From contig NC_058193.1 in the NCBI RefSeq assembly GCF_907165205.1, positions 31,075,521 to 31,139,520 of the forward strand: DNA of 64,000 nucleotides, given 5' to 3'. The stretch's first letter is position 1, and each line of letters opens with the position of its first letter. Shown piece after piece: positions 11,159-22,635 of this stretch. The stretch comes from Coccinella septempunctata. Its lineage: Eukaryota; Arthropoda; Insecta; Coleoptera; Coccinellidae. The notes beneath the pieces were generated by a model. The model made no database searches and was not told the DNA's origin. It saw only the letters and a program-made list of their open reading frames with translations. The translations under genes were made by a program, and so were the position numbers.

Positions 11159-12155
11159 GACCCCTTGCGTTAATTACAGCTCGGCAACGACGGTTCATAC
11201 TCAAAATGAGTGATCTTAAAATGTTCTGATCTAATCCTTCCCAGATTTCTCCGAGTTGGATTCCTAAGTCATTAAGAGTAGCTGGATGATTTTGTGAACT
11301 TCTCAGCCTTCTATTGATGTTGTCCCAAACCTGCTCAATCGGATTGAGATCTGGACTTCTTGCTGGCCATTCCATTCGAGAGACCTCAACCTCTTCAAGG
11401 TACTCCTGAACGATGCGCGCACGATGGGGTCTGGCATTATCGTCCATAAAAATGAAATTTTCACCAATGCTCTTCAAAAATGTTCCTTATATATACTTAT
11501 CAGCATTCATAGCTCCATTATCAACGACCACTAGGTCTGTGCGAGCAGTCGAAGATATTCCACCCCATACCATAATCGATCCTCCCCCGAAACCAGTAGT
11601 ATTCAGGAAATTGCACTGAGCATATCTTTCATGTGGACGTCTGTATACAAGGGAACGTCGATCACAATGGTAGAGGCAGAATCTAGACTCATCTGTGAAG
11701 AGACTTCTTTCCCAATCGGCCTCTTCCCAATGGATATGCTCTCTCGCAAAATCCAAACGCGCCCTACGATGGGCTGGGGTAAGAGCTGGGCCTCTTGCCG
11801 CGACACGAGGCCTCAAATCATATTCTCTGAGGCGATTTCTTATTGTCTGAGTGCTAATTTGCACATCATGAGTTTGCTCAAGCTGAATTTGAAGGAGGCG
11901 AGCGGTTGCAAACCGTTGTCTCAACGAAGAAACTCTCAAGTAACGTTCTTGAATGGCAGTTGTTACCCGTGGTCTACCCTGTCCTGGTCTTTGGACATTC
12001 ATACCTGTCTCCCTGAATCGCTGCAACATTCTGGAAACACTTGTATGGGAAACTCTAAACCTTTCTGCAATTCTTGTGTATGTCCACCCTTCTTCTCGCA
12101 AAACTACCGTTTGGGCACGTTCCTCTTGGGTCAAATTGCGTGTTTCGCGTTGCAT
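11132..12155 (-). pseudogene. Tc1-like transposase (DD34E), frameshifted
   Basis: Cut-and-paste DNA transposase that would bind its terminal repeats in the nucleus. The N-terminus MQRETRNLTQEERAQTVVLR is followed by two helix-turn-helix units (YTRIAERFRVSHTSVSRML; RATAR-like second unit around QRFATARLLQIQLEQTH) and the linker RPGQGRPRV. Catalytic regions: first D in LFTDESRFCLY; second D in FMDDNARPHRARIVQEYL; E in SPDLNPIEQVWDNINRRL, with the usual 34-residue D-to-E spacing. The frame breaks near 11487: the first 222 codons end at ADKYI, and the block equivalent to the second copy's RNILEEHVVPFAPYIG is largely deleted before SIGENFIFMDD resumes in another frame. It is otherwise well preserved, and all three catalytic acids are still present. 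Confidence 0.9.
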
Positions 12156-12431
12156 AGCGATCGAGTGTAGAAAATCAAACGAAAGAAAAACTATTGATCA
12201 CTAGAATTGATCGAGAACAACTGATTTCAGAATGGAGCCAATACATTCAAAATCTGATAATATCATCTTTATTTATTCCTACTGGGAAAAAACATCTGTA
12301 TTGAAGAAAACCGTTGAAAGTGGATAACATATGCATGCATAATTCTGATAACAATAATTATCATTGGAACACCTTCAGTTGTAGAATAAATTTGAGATTC
12401 CCATAATGTGCGTTAATTTTTTTGCGCAGTG
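11159..12431 (-). mobile_element. Tc1-like transposon, family B copy 1 (left-truncated)
   Basis: A minus-strand transposase gene occupies most of the element. The right end, next to TA at 12432-12433, reads from outside CACTGCGCAAAAAAATTAAC, matching the left end of the second copy near 62650. The left side stops at about 11159 without a terminal repeat, so the element is end-truncated. Both copies share nearly all coding sequence, which points to a family with fairly recent activity. It lies antisense to the integrin transcript. Confidence 0.92.
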
Positions 12432-13466
12432 TATTACTAAATACATGTATGTACTATAACACATGTATGACACAAGTACAACTGAATTGAAACACCCAAA
12501 ACATAGATTGACTTCAATTGAGCGCGATGCTGAGTATTAACTGCTGCATAAAGTTTTCAATAAACTGCTAGCCCACATAAGTGCAGAGAAGACCTTGAAC
12601 AGCTTCAAGAAGCAGATCTTACAACAGTTACTGAAAATAGAACCATATTCAATGAAAGAGTTCGTTTCAAATATTTGATCTTCGACCCTGTTTCATTTCG
12701 AGTTTTGTGTAAGCTATCTCTATTTGAAATAAAGACTATAACTTTAGGAGCCAAGCAGCGTCGATTGAGTTCAATATCTGGATGGTTGACCGCCCTAGTA
12801 ATGAATTAGAACAAACGCCCAAAACTTCCGACTTCACGCCTACTCTATCTCCTAGAGTTTTTCTTCTTCTTTCCGTGTCATCCATTTCCTCGTGTTTTTC
12901 TCGATTCGATTCGAGAGAGCGACACGTCTCTCCCACAGTTAATCGTGCGATTCGGAAACGAACGAAACGTCGACACGTAGAGATTCCCCGGGAACAATCC
13001 TCGCGGTCACGAAGTCCCGCCATTTTTCCGCCCAGTTCGGCACTAACAAGAACAAATAATGACGACCGGCGGTATTATCGATATTGCGATTGCATTAATC
13101 GATGCACACGATCGGGCAACGACGAAGTCGCTCACCACGACCCCGCGATTGTCGGGACCGATGATGTCGCAACTCATCTTCCGACCGACTGCGGAATTAA
13201 TATGTACCGGGTCACCAATTGCGACCGGCCGCGTACAGATCTGTACGATACCACCGGCGATATATTGCCGCATTATGAGGTTGTCGAAAGGTCCTGAAGA
13301 AGCCTCTCACATGACGTTCGTGGCTTCCCGTATTCGGCCTGGAAATGACGACAGATCGGTAGCGAAACGTGGGCAGTATCGATCACGATTTTCGGCGACT
13401 GACGATCGGGTGGATAGTACTCGAAACGGTCCTCTGCTCGGAGTTTTATCACGGTGTGTGCAGCTA
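12432..13466. other. CpG-rich unassigned block between repeats
   Basis: No homology recognised. From about 12800 to 13460 the sequence is distinctly GC- and CpG-rich. Several overlapping open frames (for example 12782-13297 and 13059-13514) are open in different registers on both strands, as expected from composition rather than coding. None has a visible domain. This could be single-copy intronic control DNA. Confidence 0.4.
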
Positions 13467-14678
13467 TACTTCATTCACTTTTATTTTAGCAGTCGGTTGG
13501 CCATGGAAATTTGACCCATTTCACTCTGTATAGTATGAAAATGTGGGGTTATGACGCTTGTCAAAACATTTTTGGGTTTTAAATCAACGCTGTGTTGCCC
13601 GTTCTACGTAAAAGTATCTGTCATTACGTATTTTATCACAATGTCGAATCTCTTCGGAAAATATGTGATGAATATAATTGAAGTTTATACAAACTGATTG
13701 AAAGCATACCAAATCCAGTTATTTGCATGGAAAATACAAGAGATCAGTATAATATCATGATATGCACTAGCTTGAGGAACGTTAATGTTCGTTATCTTCT
13801 TTGGCTCACATCATTTGTAGATTTCAAAAATATTAACCCGAAGATGAAATGCATATGATGCAGTGGTTGGGAATGGGTATCTCCCGAAGGACTTAACAGA
13901 TAATTACAAGAATGTTAAATTCTTCAACAAAAATCATCTTGCATCAATATAAGTAAAAGGAATTGAAGGAAGTTTCAAGTTAAGATGAACTTCACCTTTG
14001 AACAAAAATTTCAGATGAATAAACAAGTAATAGGGCAACTTGCGCGTATTTGTGGCTATTCATCTTAATACATTGATGTAATAATAATAATTAGGTATTT
14101 ATTAGTACCTTAAGGCATTTACATTGTATAGGACAAGTCAAATGGAAAATAGAAAAATCCATTTTAGGGAACTTATTCTCCGATGACATTTATCGAAAAT
14201 CCTGTAACCTGTAGTAAACTTTTCGCATTAATTTACTCAAACATAAAATTCTCAAATGCCACCACTTTTTTGGGTCTCCCAATAGAAGGAAATTCTTAAT
14301 CATCCTCTTCATTCACAATCTTTCTGATTGTGGAAATATCCAGCTGAAATATAAGTCGTTTAGATTCAGATGAAACATTATATACATTTTCTTACATTGA
14401 ATATGTTCGCTACCGTCTGACGTATTGTGGATTATAGAATATCAGGGTATAACTATTTGAATGAGCGGACCTGAATTCTAAATAGCACTTCCTGAAACCC
14501 TGTCTCTTTTTTCAATCACTTTCGGCATTTTCGTAATAAGAATTGATATTAGTTGCGGCAACGGCGTTATGACATTAACGACATTTCATGAGTGCCAACC
14601 TAACTTCGTTCTAGTTACAAAAACTTGAGAAAATTATTTCATGGCCAACCGACTGCTAAAATAAATTTGAATGAAGTA
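13467..14678 (-). mobile_element. 1.2-kb TIR element, copy 2 (inverted)
   Basis: Same family as 9395-10585 but in the opposite orientation. Flanked by TA (13465-13466 and 14679-14680), it starts TACTTCATTCACTTTTATTT and ends with the inverted equivalent. The minus strand carries the same relic of a transposase N-terminus (exon-like block at about 14280-14350 with KIVNEED, and the GRPKK linker), with substitutions. No catalytic domain. Confidence 0.88.
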
Positions 14679-14945
14679 TAGAAATTGATGCAACGAAAGT
14701 TTGTCGAAGTTGGGCGACCGATGATGTTATCTGACAAATTTTAAGTTCATAAGGTCGTTGGCGTTGGGAAACGGTCCCCTACTCTGTTTTCTGCTTCCAA
14801 TGCGTTTGCACGCCAGCCAGAAAGTCGTACTCCCAGCAGTAGTACAACTAGGCAGGATAGGGGGTTGAAACTGTTAAAAGTATAGAGTGCTATCTAACCT
14901 CGGGACTGCGTGTACAGAAGTTGTCTCTAGCTTTTTTTGGCACTA
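14679..14945. other. Spacer between two 1.2-kb elements
   Basis: 267 bases separating copies 2 and 3. No feature recognised. Confidence 0.5.
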
Positions 14946-16289
14946 TACTTCATTCAAATTTATTTTAGCAGTCGGTTGGCCATGAAATAATTTTCTCAAG
15001 TTTTGGTAACTAGAACGGAGTAAGGTTGGCATTCATGAAATGTCGTTAATGTCATAACGCCGTTGCCACAACTAATATCAATTTTTATTACGAAAATGCC
15101 GAAAGTGATTGAAAAAAGAGACAGGGTTACAGGAAGTGCTATTTAGAATTCAGGTCCGCTAATTCAAATAGTTATACCCTGATATTCTAAAATCCACAAT
15201 ACGTCAGACGGTAGAGAACATATTCAGTGTAAGAGAATTTATATAATAGGTTTGTTCGTAGAGTAGTTTGCAACGGTTGTGAAGTGTACAGAGCAAGCGC
15301 AATTCCATTTTAGGGTAGCGAAAATCCATTTGCGCTTGCTCTGTACAGTTCACAACCGTTGAGAACCACTCTACGAACAAGCCTATTGTTTCATCTGAAT
15401 CTAAACGACTTATATTTCAGCTGGATATTTCCACAATCGGAAAAGATTGTGAATGAAGAGGATGACAAAGAATTTCCTTCTATTGAGAGACCCAAAAAAG
15501 TGGTGGCATTTGAGAATTTTATGTTTGAGTGAATTAATGCGAAAAGTTTACTACAGGATTTTCGATAAATGTCATCGGAGAATAAGTTCCCTAAAATGGA
15601 TTTTTCTATTTTCATTTGACTTGTCCTATACAATGTTAATGTCTTAAGGTACTAATAAATACCTTATTATTATTATTACATCAATGTATTAAGATGAATA
15701 GCCACAAATACGTTCAAGTTGCCCTGTTACTTGTTTATTCGTGTGAAATTTTTGTTCAAAGGTGAAGTTCATCTTAACTTGAAACTTCCTTCAATTCCTT
15801 TTACTTATATTGATGCAAGATGATTTTTGTTGAAGAATTTAACATTCTTGTAATTATCCGTTAATTCCTTCGGGAGATACCCATTCCCAACCACTGCATC
15901 ATATGCATTTCATCTTCGGGTTAATATTTTTGAAATCTACAAAGAAGCCAAAGAAGATAACGAACATTAACTCTCCTCAAGCTAGTGCATATTATGATAT
16001 TATACTGATCTCTTGTATTTTCCATGCAAATAACTGGATTTGGTATGCCTTCAATCAGTTTGTATAAACTTCAATTATGTTCGTCACATATTTTCCGAAG
16101 AGATTCGACATTGTGATAAAATACGTAGGTAATAACAGAAACTTTTAAGTAGAACGGCCAACATAGCGTTGATTTAAAATCCAAAAATGTTTTGACAAGC
16201 TTCATAACCCCACATTTTCGTACTATACAGAGTGAAATGTGTCAAATTTCCATGGCCAACCGACTGCTAAAATAAAAGTGAATGAAGTA
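14946..16289 (+). mobile_element. 1.2-kb TIR element, copy 3, with nested MITE
   Basis: Third copy, in the orientation of copy 1. Flanked by TA (14944-14945 and 16290-16291), it starts TACTTCATTCAAATTTATTT with terminal repeats ending in GGTTGGCCATG. It carries the same split helix-turn-helix relic (first part around 15090-15235, second after the acceptor-like TTATATTTCAG near 15420). The intron-like interval between the two parts is interrupted by a 135-bp hairpin MITE. Confidence 0.9.
15249..15383. mobile_element. 135-bp hairpin MITE nested in copy 3
   Basis: TA-flanked (15247-15248, 15384-15385). The arms GGTTTGTTCGTAGAGTAGTT and, from the right, GGCTTGTTCGTAGAGTGGTT extend about 54 bases to AGAGCAAGCGCAA / TTGCGCTTGCTCT with a short loop. 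Copies 1 and 2 of the host element lack it and run straight from ATATAAT into TTTCATCTG, so the empty site is known. Confidence 0.93.
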
Positions 16290-17346
16290 TAGCTACTTGA
16301 GCGGTTAAAATCACGGTGGCTTACCTCAAATTAAAAGTTCGAATAGAAGTAACTTCAAGAATCACTCGAACTAAAAGCACAAAAAAGGGAAAATTGCAAA
16401 CTCTATGGTTGATAACGACCTATACCTACACTCGATACAGACTTCAGAACTATTTAGAATGGATGAATCGCCACTAAATACGGAATCACCAGTTACAGAA
16501 TCGAATACATCTCCTTTTGTACCTACCGGTGGGGTGTGGAAACGGAATGTCCCTCATGGCCAAAAGTTCCATCATTTCATCATAAATCGTGTACATTATA
16601 TCCGGAAAATGAAATATCATAATCAAATGATCTTCTAGTAAATAAGAGGTATTTCCATCCATCTTCATACAGGCATTTATCGAATTCACACCTTAAACAT
16701 AGGACAAATACACTGAAAATTAGCTCAATGATCCAAATACCCCAACCAGCAATTCTTTCCAATTTCATAGACCTCACCCACGTTCAATAATAACAGCCAA
16801 CACCGAAAGAAAAATTGCGGTAATCGACCAAAAAAGAATCGAAGCTTCACTCTAATCTATCCTCTCATAAATAATCCAATCAACGATTTGATTCTCATAA
16901 TGGACTTTGCAAATTGGCATGTTCTCCGATCAGATTGTCTCCCTTAATGACGGCTTCTTCCAATAATGCACAACGTCTGGCAAGCATCGGAAATGGCCGG
17001 TGATGACCTCTTCTTTGTTTGCTCAAGATCTGCACGACCACAGAAAATGAACGAAATGAAAATGTAATTATGGATGAAAATAACGCTCGGGAATAAGGAA
17101 TTAATCGACCTACGATAACGAAAAATTCGTTTTACTCCTCTGCCTTACGCATTCCAGTTGCGCTGGGTAATGGTAATGTTATAACATGTGGAGAGTATGA
17201 AGGGATATGGCTTAAGATGTTGCCATTGTGTATGTATTTTGGACATTATCGAAATCTTCAACCGCACGAACAAAGCGAAGCCTACTGATGGAAGATAGTT
17301 CTTCACCAGTTGCAGTGAGTTTTAAGTTGATGTGAAAAAATAGATT
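16290..17346. other. Unassigned intronic sequence
   Basis: Contains open frames up to 77 codons on both strands (16405-16777) with no recognisable domain. No repeat seen elsewhere in the window. Confidence 0.4.
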
Positions 17347-17928
17347 GAATAGGGAATACTCCAAAATGATGTATTTTTTATGAAATATCTAACGTCACAT
17401 TTTGAAATAACCATTTCAACCGTTTCCCAAAAAAATAAGCACTTGAAAATGAAAAATAAAAATGGGTATTTAAAATTTAAAGCGTTTGATTTCAATTGCA
17501 CAACTTGGCAACATCCACTGAAATATGCTTTGATAATAAAGGACAACAAATACATTATCTTGATGAGATAGACAAAGATGGCTTTCTATAAAGTCTGCGA
17601 CGAACGAGGAAGGTCGTAAAATTTTATGGGATTTTTATGGCTGGTTGCAGTTGAGGCTCGCCAGTAAGTACGCGCCTGTACTCACTGTACAACAGCTGTT
17701 ATTTTATAAACAAGCTGATCGGACATTGTTCCTTCTATTTTCTACTAGGCGCTGTTGCCAAATCGTTAACTTGAAACCAAGCGATTTAAATTTTAAAACC
17801 CCATATTTGAAGTACGATTATGAATAGCTTCCGCGTTGCATTTGAAAAAATCATGAATGAAAATCACAATTATTCAGTTTAAACTTGCATATGCAGTGAT
17901 ATCTCAAATTGAGGAGAATTACCTATTG
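17347..17928 (+). mobile_element. AATAGGGAATWCTCC MITE, copy 1
   Basis: About 580 bp. The terminal sequences AATAGGGAATACTCC and, from the right, CAATAGGTAATTCTCC form a short inverted repeat. The whole element matches 21515-22093 in reverse complement, including the internal blocks GACGAACGAGGAAGGTCGTA and GTTGCAGTTGAGGCTCGCCAG. No coding capacity. Superfamily unknown. It lies about 2.6 kb upstream of the exon at 20525. Confidence 0.87.
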
Positions 17929-19748
17929 GAGGGGTTCTTAGTAAGGATTACCAACAGTGTTGACCTAACCTTTCTTCCCAAAATGGTTCAAGAAGAGCTG
18001 CTTCTATAGGGAAAAAAAAAGTTAAAATGAGGAAAGCACCTACGTAGAGTCAGGAACGGTCACCCATCCATGTACTGAACATACTCGGCGCTGCTTGGTC
18101 CCACAAAATATGCCTCTAGTGCTGGTTCGTGTAAAAAATGCCATCTAGCAGATAGAAATCAGCGAATACGCATCTGTCCAGTCCGCTCCGATGAAATTTG
18201 TATCTAGCTGTCGTCGGTACCTACTCCTGGTCGAGATTGATGTCCCAGCGTTATCTGCTCCCATTGTGGCGGCGACTCACACGGTCCCATTCTTACATCT
18301 CCACATAAACACATGTACGGAGCACATATACAATTGATAAAGGAGTCGCTGAAATCCATAGCCCCGGGACGCGGGCATGAAATCGTGAAAAATGTACACC
18401 GCTAGAAGTTGCGAGCCATTGTATGCAGATCCAGCACGCTTATCCCTTGTGCTCCATATAGATGGAACGCGCATTTTATTACTTCTATTCCGCAATATAA
18501 TCGTTAAACTGCACTCGAATCCGTCTAATAAACGAGTGCAGATCGCTGCGTTCCCGTGGAATGGAGCACAGAGAAGAAATGACGTTTATATGGTGCCACT
18601 TGTCAACTTCAACTGTCAGTAGCTTAACCTCAAGCGGTCGGACCACCGGCTCTATTCTATGTGTGTGGGTGACTAATATACTATTCTTCATGGTTGAACG
18701 CAACCTATGTGAGCAGAAATAGCACTCTTACAATGTTTTTTAAGTACTATTTTTAAAATATGTCAAAAGCACAAAAATCTTTCAGTTATTCCGAAAAACC
18801 ATCACCACAGTGGAAGCAGTGTTTCAAAAACAAATATACAACATTCTTTACAAATTTTCGAGATCTTTCAAGACGTTTTTCGATAGTAGTTTAGAAATAG
18901 TTCAATCATTGAGTCTATATTACTTCCTTCCTCCTTCTGGCGCCTTTTAACCTATTTTCCCGACGTATTATGCTAATATTCGAAATCGCTAATTATAAAA
19001 CGGTTATTTCTAGTTCAAATAAACAGCGAATGTTTTTATTTTACAAGATGATTTCACAATCTCTCGGTTCTGCTTGTTATTATTGGGCAAGAGGCATCAA
19101 TTGTGATCGGATATTTTAGTACCACGATCTACCGGAGTCGTCCAAAAAATGCGGCATTTCCATTTTTACTTGGAGATGATCAACCAACCGTCAAAAATCC
19201 GAATGATTCATCTACTCACCATGCCGAATAGGATAGGCGTCAAAAAAGACGTTCTCAGATTGATAATTACTGCCAATTCGACGACTAGAATATACGATAT
19301 CGGATAGCGTAAAATGTTAGATGATATTTTCAAATGGAATACGTGACATCGGGTATAATATAACCTGGTCACAAACTCTCGGTACAAGATCGTGTACAGC
19401 CATACGAATTATCAATCTTGATCAATTATCATATGGAGTAAAGAAGGCACTACCGACATCATGAATTATTGCCACTTCTCCAACAGCCGTGCAGGGACGG
19501 TATTAGAATTGGATCTGAGAATTTTAGCATAAAATATTCGAGAAACCTGCAGGCAGCAGACTTTGTCTTCACTTCGACATATCGAGTTAGAGCAAAATGT
19601 AAAATTGTAATTTTATCCTGTTCCGGAACGACTACACTACAAATTCAGTGGTTCATCTATTATATTTCCAGAGTCCATCGAACTTTGGAATCCAAATTTT
19701 AGAATTGTCCAACCCTGAAAGATTCACCCAAATAATTTCGAAGTTTTA
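17929..19748. other. Unassigned intronic sequence
   Basis: No gene or named repeat. A moderately CpG-rich block lies at about 18050-18680 with overlapping short open frames on both strands. The remainder is AT-rich and featureless to my reading. Confidence 0.4.
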
Positions 19749-19992
19749 GAGCGGGTTTCTTAAAACTTTGATTGTCCAATCAACGATTTGACAGTCACTT
19801 GATTTCTGAAAAGAATCTTCTCATTTCTAAATACATCGAAGAAGTAGCAATTGAGAAGAATTGAATGGACGTATGAACATCATAGTTTGATGCGAGAATG
19901 GTATTCTGAATGATTATGACTGAATTATCAATTGAAATCAAATTGACGTCTATTCGTTGATTCCCCGATCAAGCTTTATGAAACTCAGGGAC
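19749..19992 (+). mobile_element. GGTTTCATAAA MITE (PIF/Harbinger-like), older copy
   Basis: About 245 bp. It matches the MITE nested in the mariner at 31919-32181 along its full length, for example TTGAATGGACGTA and CAAATTGACGTCTATT. The ends are GCGGGTTTCTTAAAACTTTG and, from the right, CCCTGAGTTTCATAAAGCTT. No clean target duplication is left. It is more diverged than its sister copy. Confidence 0.85.
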
Positions 19993-20524
19993 AGTCAGTC
20001 AATCTTAGGTAATTCTTAAGCTGTCCAACTTCATTTGCTGCTTAATCGAGTAGCCCAATCACATATGTATGTTTATACGTTTAATTGAGTGTTGCCACTA
20101 GATTTCCGGCAATCTGCAGAAAGATACTTTCAGATAAATTCTTCTAATACTGTCCCTGTTAATCCTGACACCATTGAAACAGTCTGTGTAATGTCCACCT
20201 GTAAATTGCCATTATTACCGTGATAAATAGTATTGTCCGTACGGTGTTCCTAGAAGTCACAAGTTGTCTCATTTCGCTACTGTCGCAATTTATAACGCCA
20301 CCAAGGTTCCTCGCCCATTCCCCTGTTACTAGCGACCATTTCGCAGGTGATTCAATGAAATTATGGCTGTATCAAATGCGGAAATTTGCTTATGTGACAC
20401 AACTACCGTTTCTATTGCCGCAAATCTGATAAATTGAGCTCCCATCGAATCAATTTTTGTTCTAATCCGCATCATTTTAGTTGGCACTCTGCAAGTTGAA
20501 TCTAACAAACTTTATTTTTTACAG
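19993..20524. other. Intron end before integrin exon 2
   Basis: No repeat recognised. It contains the polypyrimidine/acceptor region of the next exon (TTTATTTTTTACAG ending 20524). Confidence 0.5.
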
Positions 20525-20622
20525 GGAACAATATCAGAGATGGTTCGGATATAGACCAGAAAGATGGACAGTGGTTTGGTGCCACTTTGAGCACATCAGG
20601 AAGAAATAATGGGCCAATTGTT
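20525..20622 (+). CDS. if: Integrin alpha-PS2 exon, propeller blade 1-2 link
   Basis: A 98-base exon, starting in phase 1 and ending in phase 0. Joined to the previous exon it reads GNNIRDGSDIDQKDGQWFGA then TLSTSGRNNGPIV. QWFGATLSTS is the start of the second FG-GAP repeat; fly and vertebrate alpha subunits have QWLGAT or QWFGAS at this place. The acceptor TTTTTTACAG and donor GTAAGT (20623) are canonical. It is flanked by oppositely oriented copies of one 580-bp MITE, about 2.6 kb upstream and 0.9 kb downstream, an arrangement known to favour intron pairing. I am confident in exon and family. The PS2 rather than PS1/PS3 assignment rests mostly on the following two exons. Confidence 0.94.
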
Positions 20623-20628
20623 GTAAGT

Positions 20629-21514
20629 TGATTAGCATAGCATTAGATAGTTCATCCACAAAATCAAAGGTTATTTCTGTCTGTATAAATACGTTAATAA
20701 AATCTACATCATTTTTCGCCTATGAAATACTGTTAATTCCGCTCAAAACTGTTCCGAACAGAAATAAACAATCGTCCTTTTCAATACAACTATCCATCAT
20801 TATTGAAAAATTTCAATAATTTTGAAGGATTTGATTCGAGAGCTTGGAGAGGCTTCATCTAGCACCAATATGCACTAGGCACGTTCTAGCGTCGTCAACA
20901 TAAGCTTCCGCATTTTTACCTTTCCTTCTGTGAACTTTGTCAACCCAGACCGAGTTCATACTTCTTCCATACACGTAAGTAACGGGGATAAAAAGGAGTT
21001 TGATCCATGTTGTATCGAGTCTATTGACATCTCATCTCCGTGTACTACTGCACTTCCAGAAAACTATGTCTAGGCGCACTGACCTAAGAAATTCAATGAT
21101 TTTTTTCATGTTTTCAACCCCATCTTCTAGTTAAACTGTTGGTTCAATGCATTCCCATGCATATATGCTTTTGTTACTATTATTCTTATAGATTCAATCC
21201 TTCGAAGACTGTTCGCTATCAAGTTCTGGTATAGTATATTGTTCCACAAGTACTTAATTATGACTGAATATGAGCAGAGGAGAATATGAGATCTCTTAGA
21301 ATTTCGAATCCCATCTTCGTCGCAAATCGTAAAATATTTGTATTAATTTCGAAAGAAAATTGCCTGTCTTTAATTTGGCAGTACAATATTTGTTTCAAAT
21401 GGATTGAATTCAATATATCAACTGTAACGTAGATAATTAAACAGATATCACATATTGCAGGATGCACATGACGCTATCGACATATTTTGACAAAATATCG
21501 TAAGCCACAAGACA
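20629..21514. other. Unassigned intronic sequence
   Basis: AT-rich. Short open frames without domains. No repeat matched elsewhere in the window. Confidence 0.4.
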
Positions 21515-22093
21515 AGTAATGGGGAATTCTCCTCAATTTGGGTTATCACTGCATAAGCAAGTTTAAACTGAATAATTATGAGTTTCATTTATGATTCTTT
21601 CAAATGCACCGCGGAAACCATTTAAAATCATTCTTCAAATATGGGGTTTTAAAATTAAAATCGCTTGGTTTCAAGTTTACGATTTGGCAACAGCGCCTAC
21701 TAGAAAATAAAAAGAACAAGTGGCTTGTTCATAAAATAACAGCTGTTGATTTACAGGTGCGTACTCACTGGCGAGCCTCAACTGCAACCGGCCATAAAAA
21801 TCCCATAAAATTTTACGACCTTCCTCGTTCGTCGCAGACTTCATAGATAGCCATCTTTTTCTATCCCATCAAGATAATGCATCTGTTGTCCTTTATTATC
21901 AAGGCATATTTCAGTGGATGTTGCCAAGTTGTGCAATTGAAATGAAACGCTTCAAATTTTAAATACCCATTTTTATTTTTCATTTTTAAGTGCTTAAAAT
22001 AATTTATTTTGGGAAACGGTTGAAATGGTTTATTTCAAAATGTGACGTTTCAAAGAAATTTCATAAAAAATACACAGGAGTATTCCCTATTGA
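21515..22093 (-). mobile_element. AATAGGGAATWCTCC MITE, copy 2 (inverted)
   Basis: Reverse-complement partner of 17347-17928. The right end GGAGTATTCCCTAT pairs with the left end of copy 1, and the left end at about 21515 is GTAATGGGGAATTCTCC. Most of the length aligns with few gaps, so both copies should still base-pair if transcribed in one pre-mRNA. Confidence 0.87.
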
Positions 22094-22635
22094 GGTTTAC
22101 GATGTTGATACATAACTTGAAGCTGCTGACTGACTTCCTGAATGCTCCACTCCCTGCATTCGATACGAGGATAGCCAAAGGGTGGCATCTTCGTGTTACA
22201 GGTGTCCATAAACAACGTCAAAGAGTATCGTACACATCGGAGATGTGTCCGGTAGAGCGAAACCAGCTTTACCGCATTTCACAAACGGCCCATGTCCGTA
22301 TTTGCAGCGATTGACCGGGCTTTTTACAATAGGTAACACAACACTCGATATTCCGAAAACGTACCATCAGCCATTAGCGGTGTCAACGGCCATTCTTACC
22401 CTCTTTTCCCAGAGACGGGACCGTGCGACCTCAAACGGGTGAGCGCGTTTCTTTTACGGTTGTTCTCGGTGGCCTAAATGCGAACGTATCCGTTGTCCAT
22501 ACGAGGAACGTTCTCGGGATTTGGTCTCGTTCCATTTACGGAACGCACCTACGATTCGGAAGTACCCAAGGGCATATAAGTCGAAGGAAGGTTCGGCGTT
22601 CCTCTCTGTGGAAATTTTACGGATAAAAAGTTGTA
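22094..22635. other. CpG-rich flank of tRNA gene
   Basis: No protein recognised; overlapping open frames here reflect composition. A TTTTT run on the minus strand (22625-22629), just past the 3' end of the tRNA, fits an RNA polymerase III terminator. Confidence 0.5.

Larger units (their letters stand above)
5794..20524 (+). other. Integrin intron (14,731 bp)
   Basis: Donor GTGAGA at 5794 and acceptor TTTTTTACAG ending at 20524 define this phase-1 intron. It holds the LINE fragment, MITEs, the three 1.2-kb elements and one Tc1-like copy listed separately. No other host gene is recognised in it. Confidence 0.9.

Noticed and set aside
11631..12204. Plus-strand frames of up to 179 codons across the Tc1-like element
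   Set aside because: They are antisense shadows of the transposase; the same shadows recur at 63383-63963.
12782..13514. Overlapping 171- and 151-codon plus-strand frames
   Set aside because: Open in several registers on both strands because of CpG-rich composition; no domain, no splice or start evidence.
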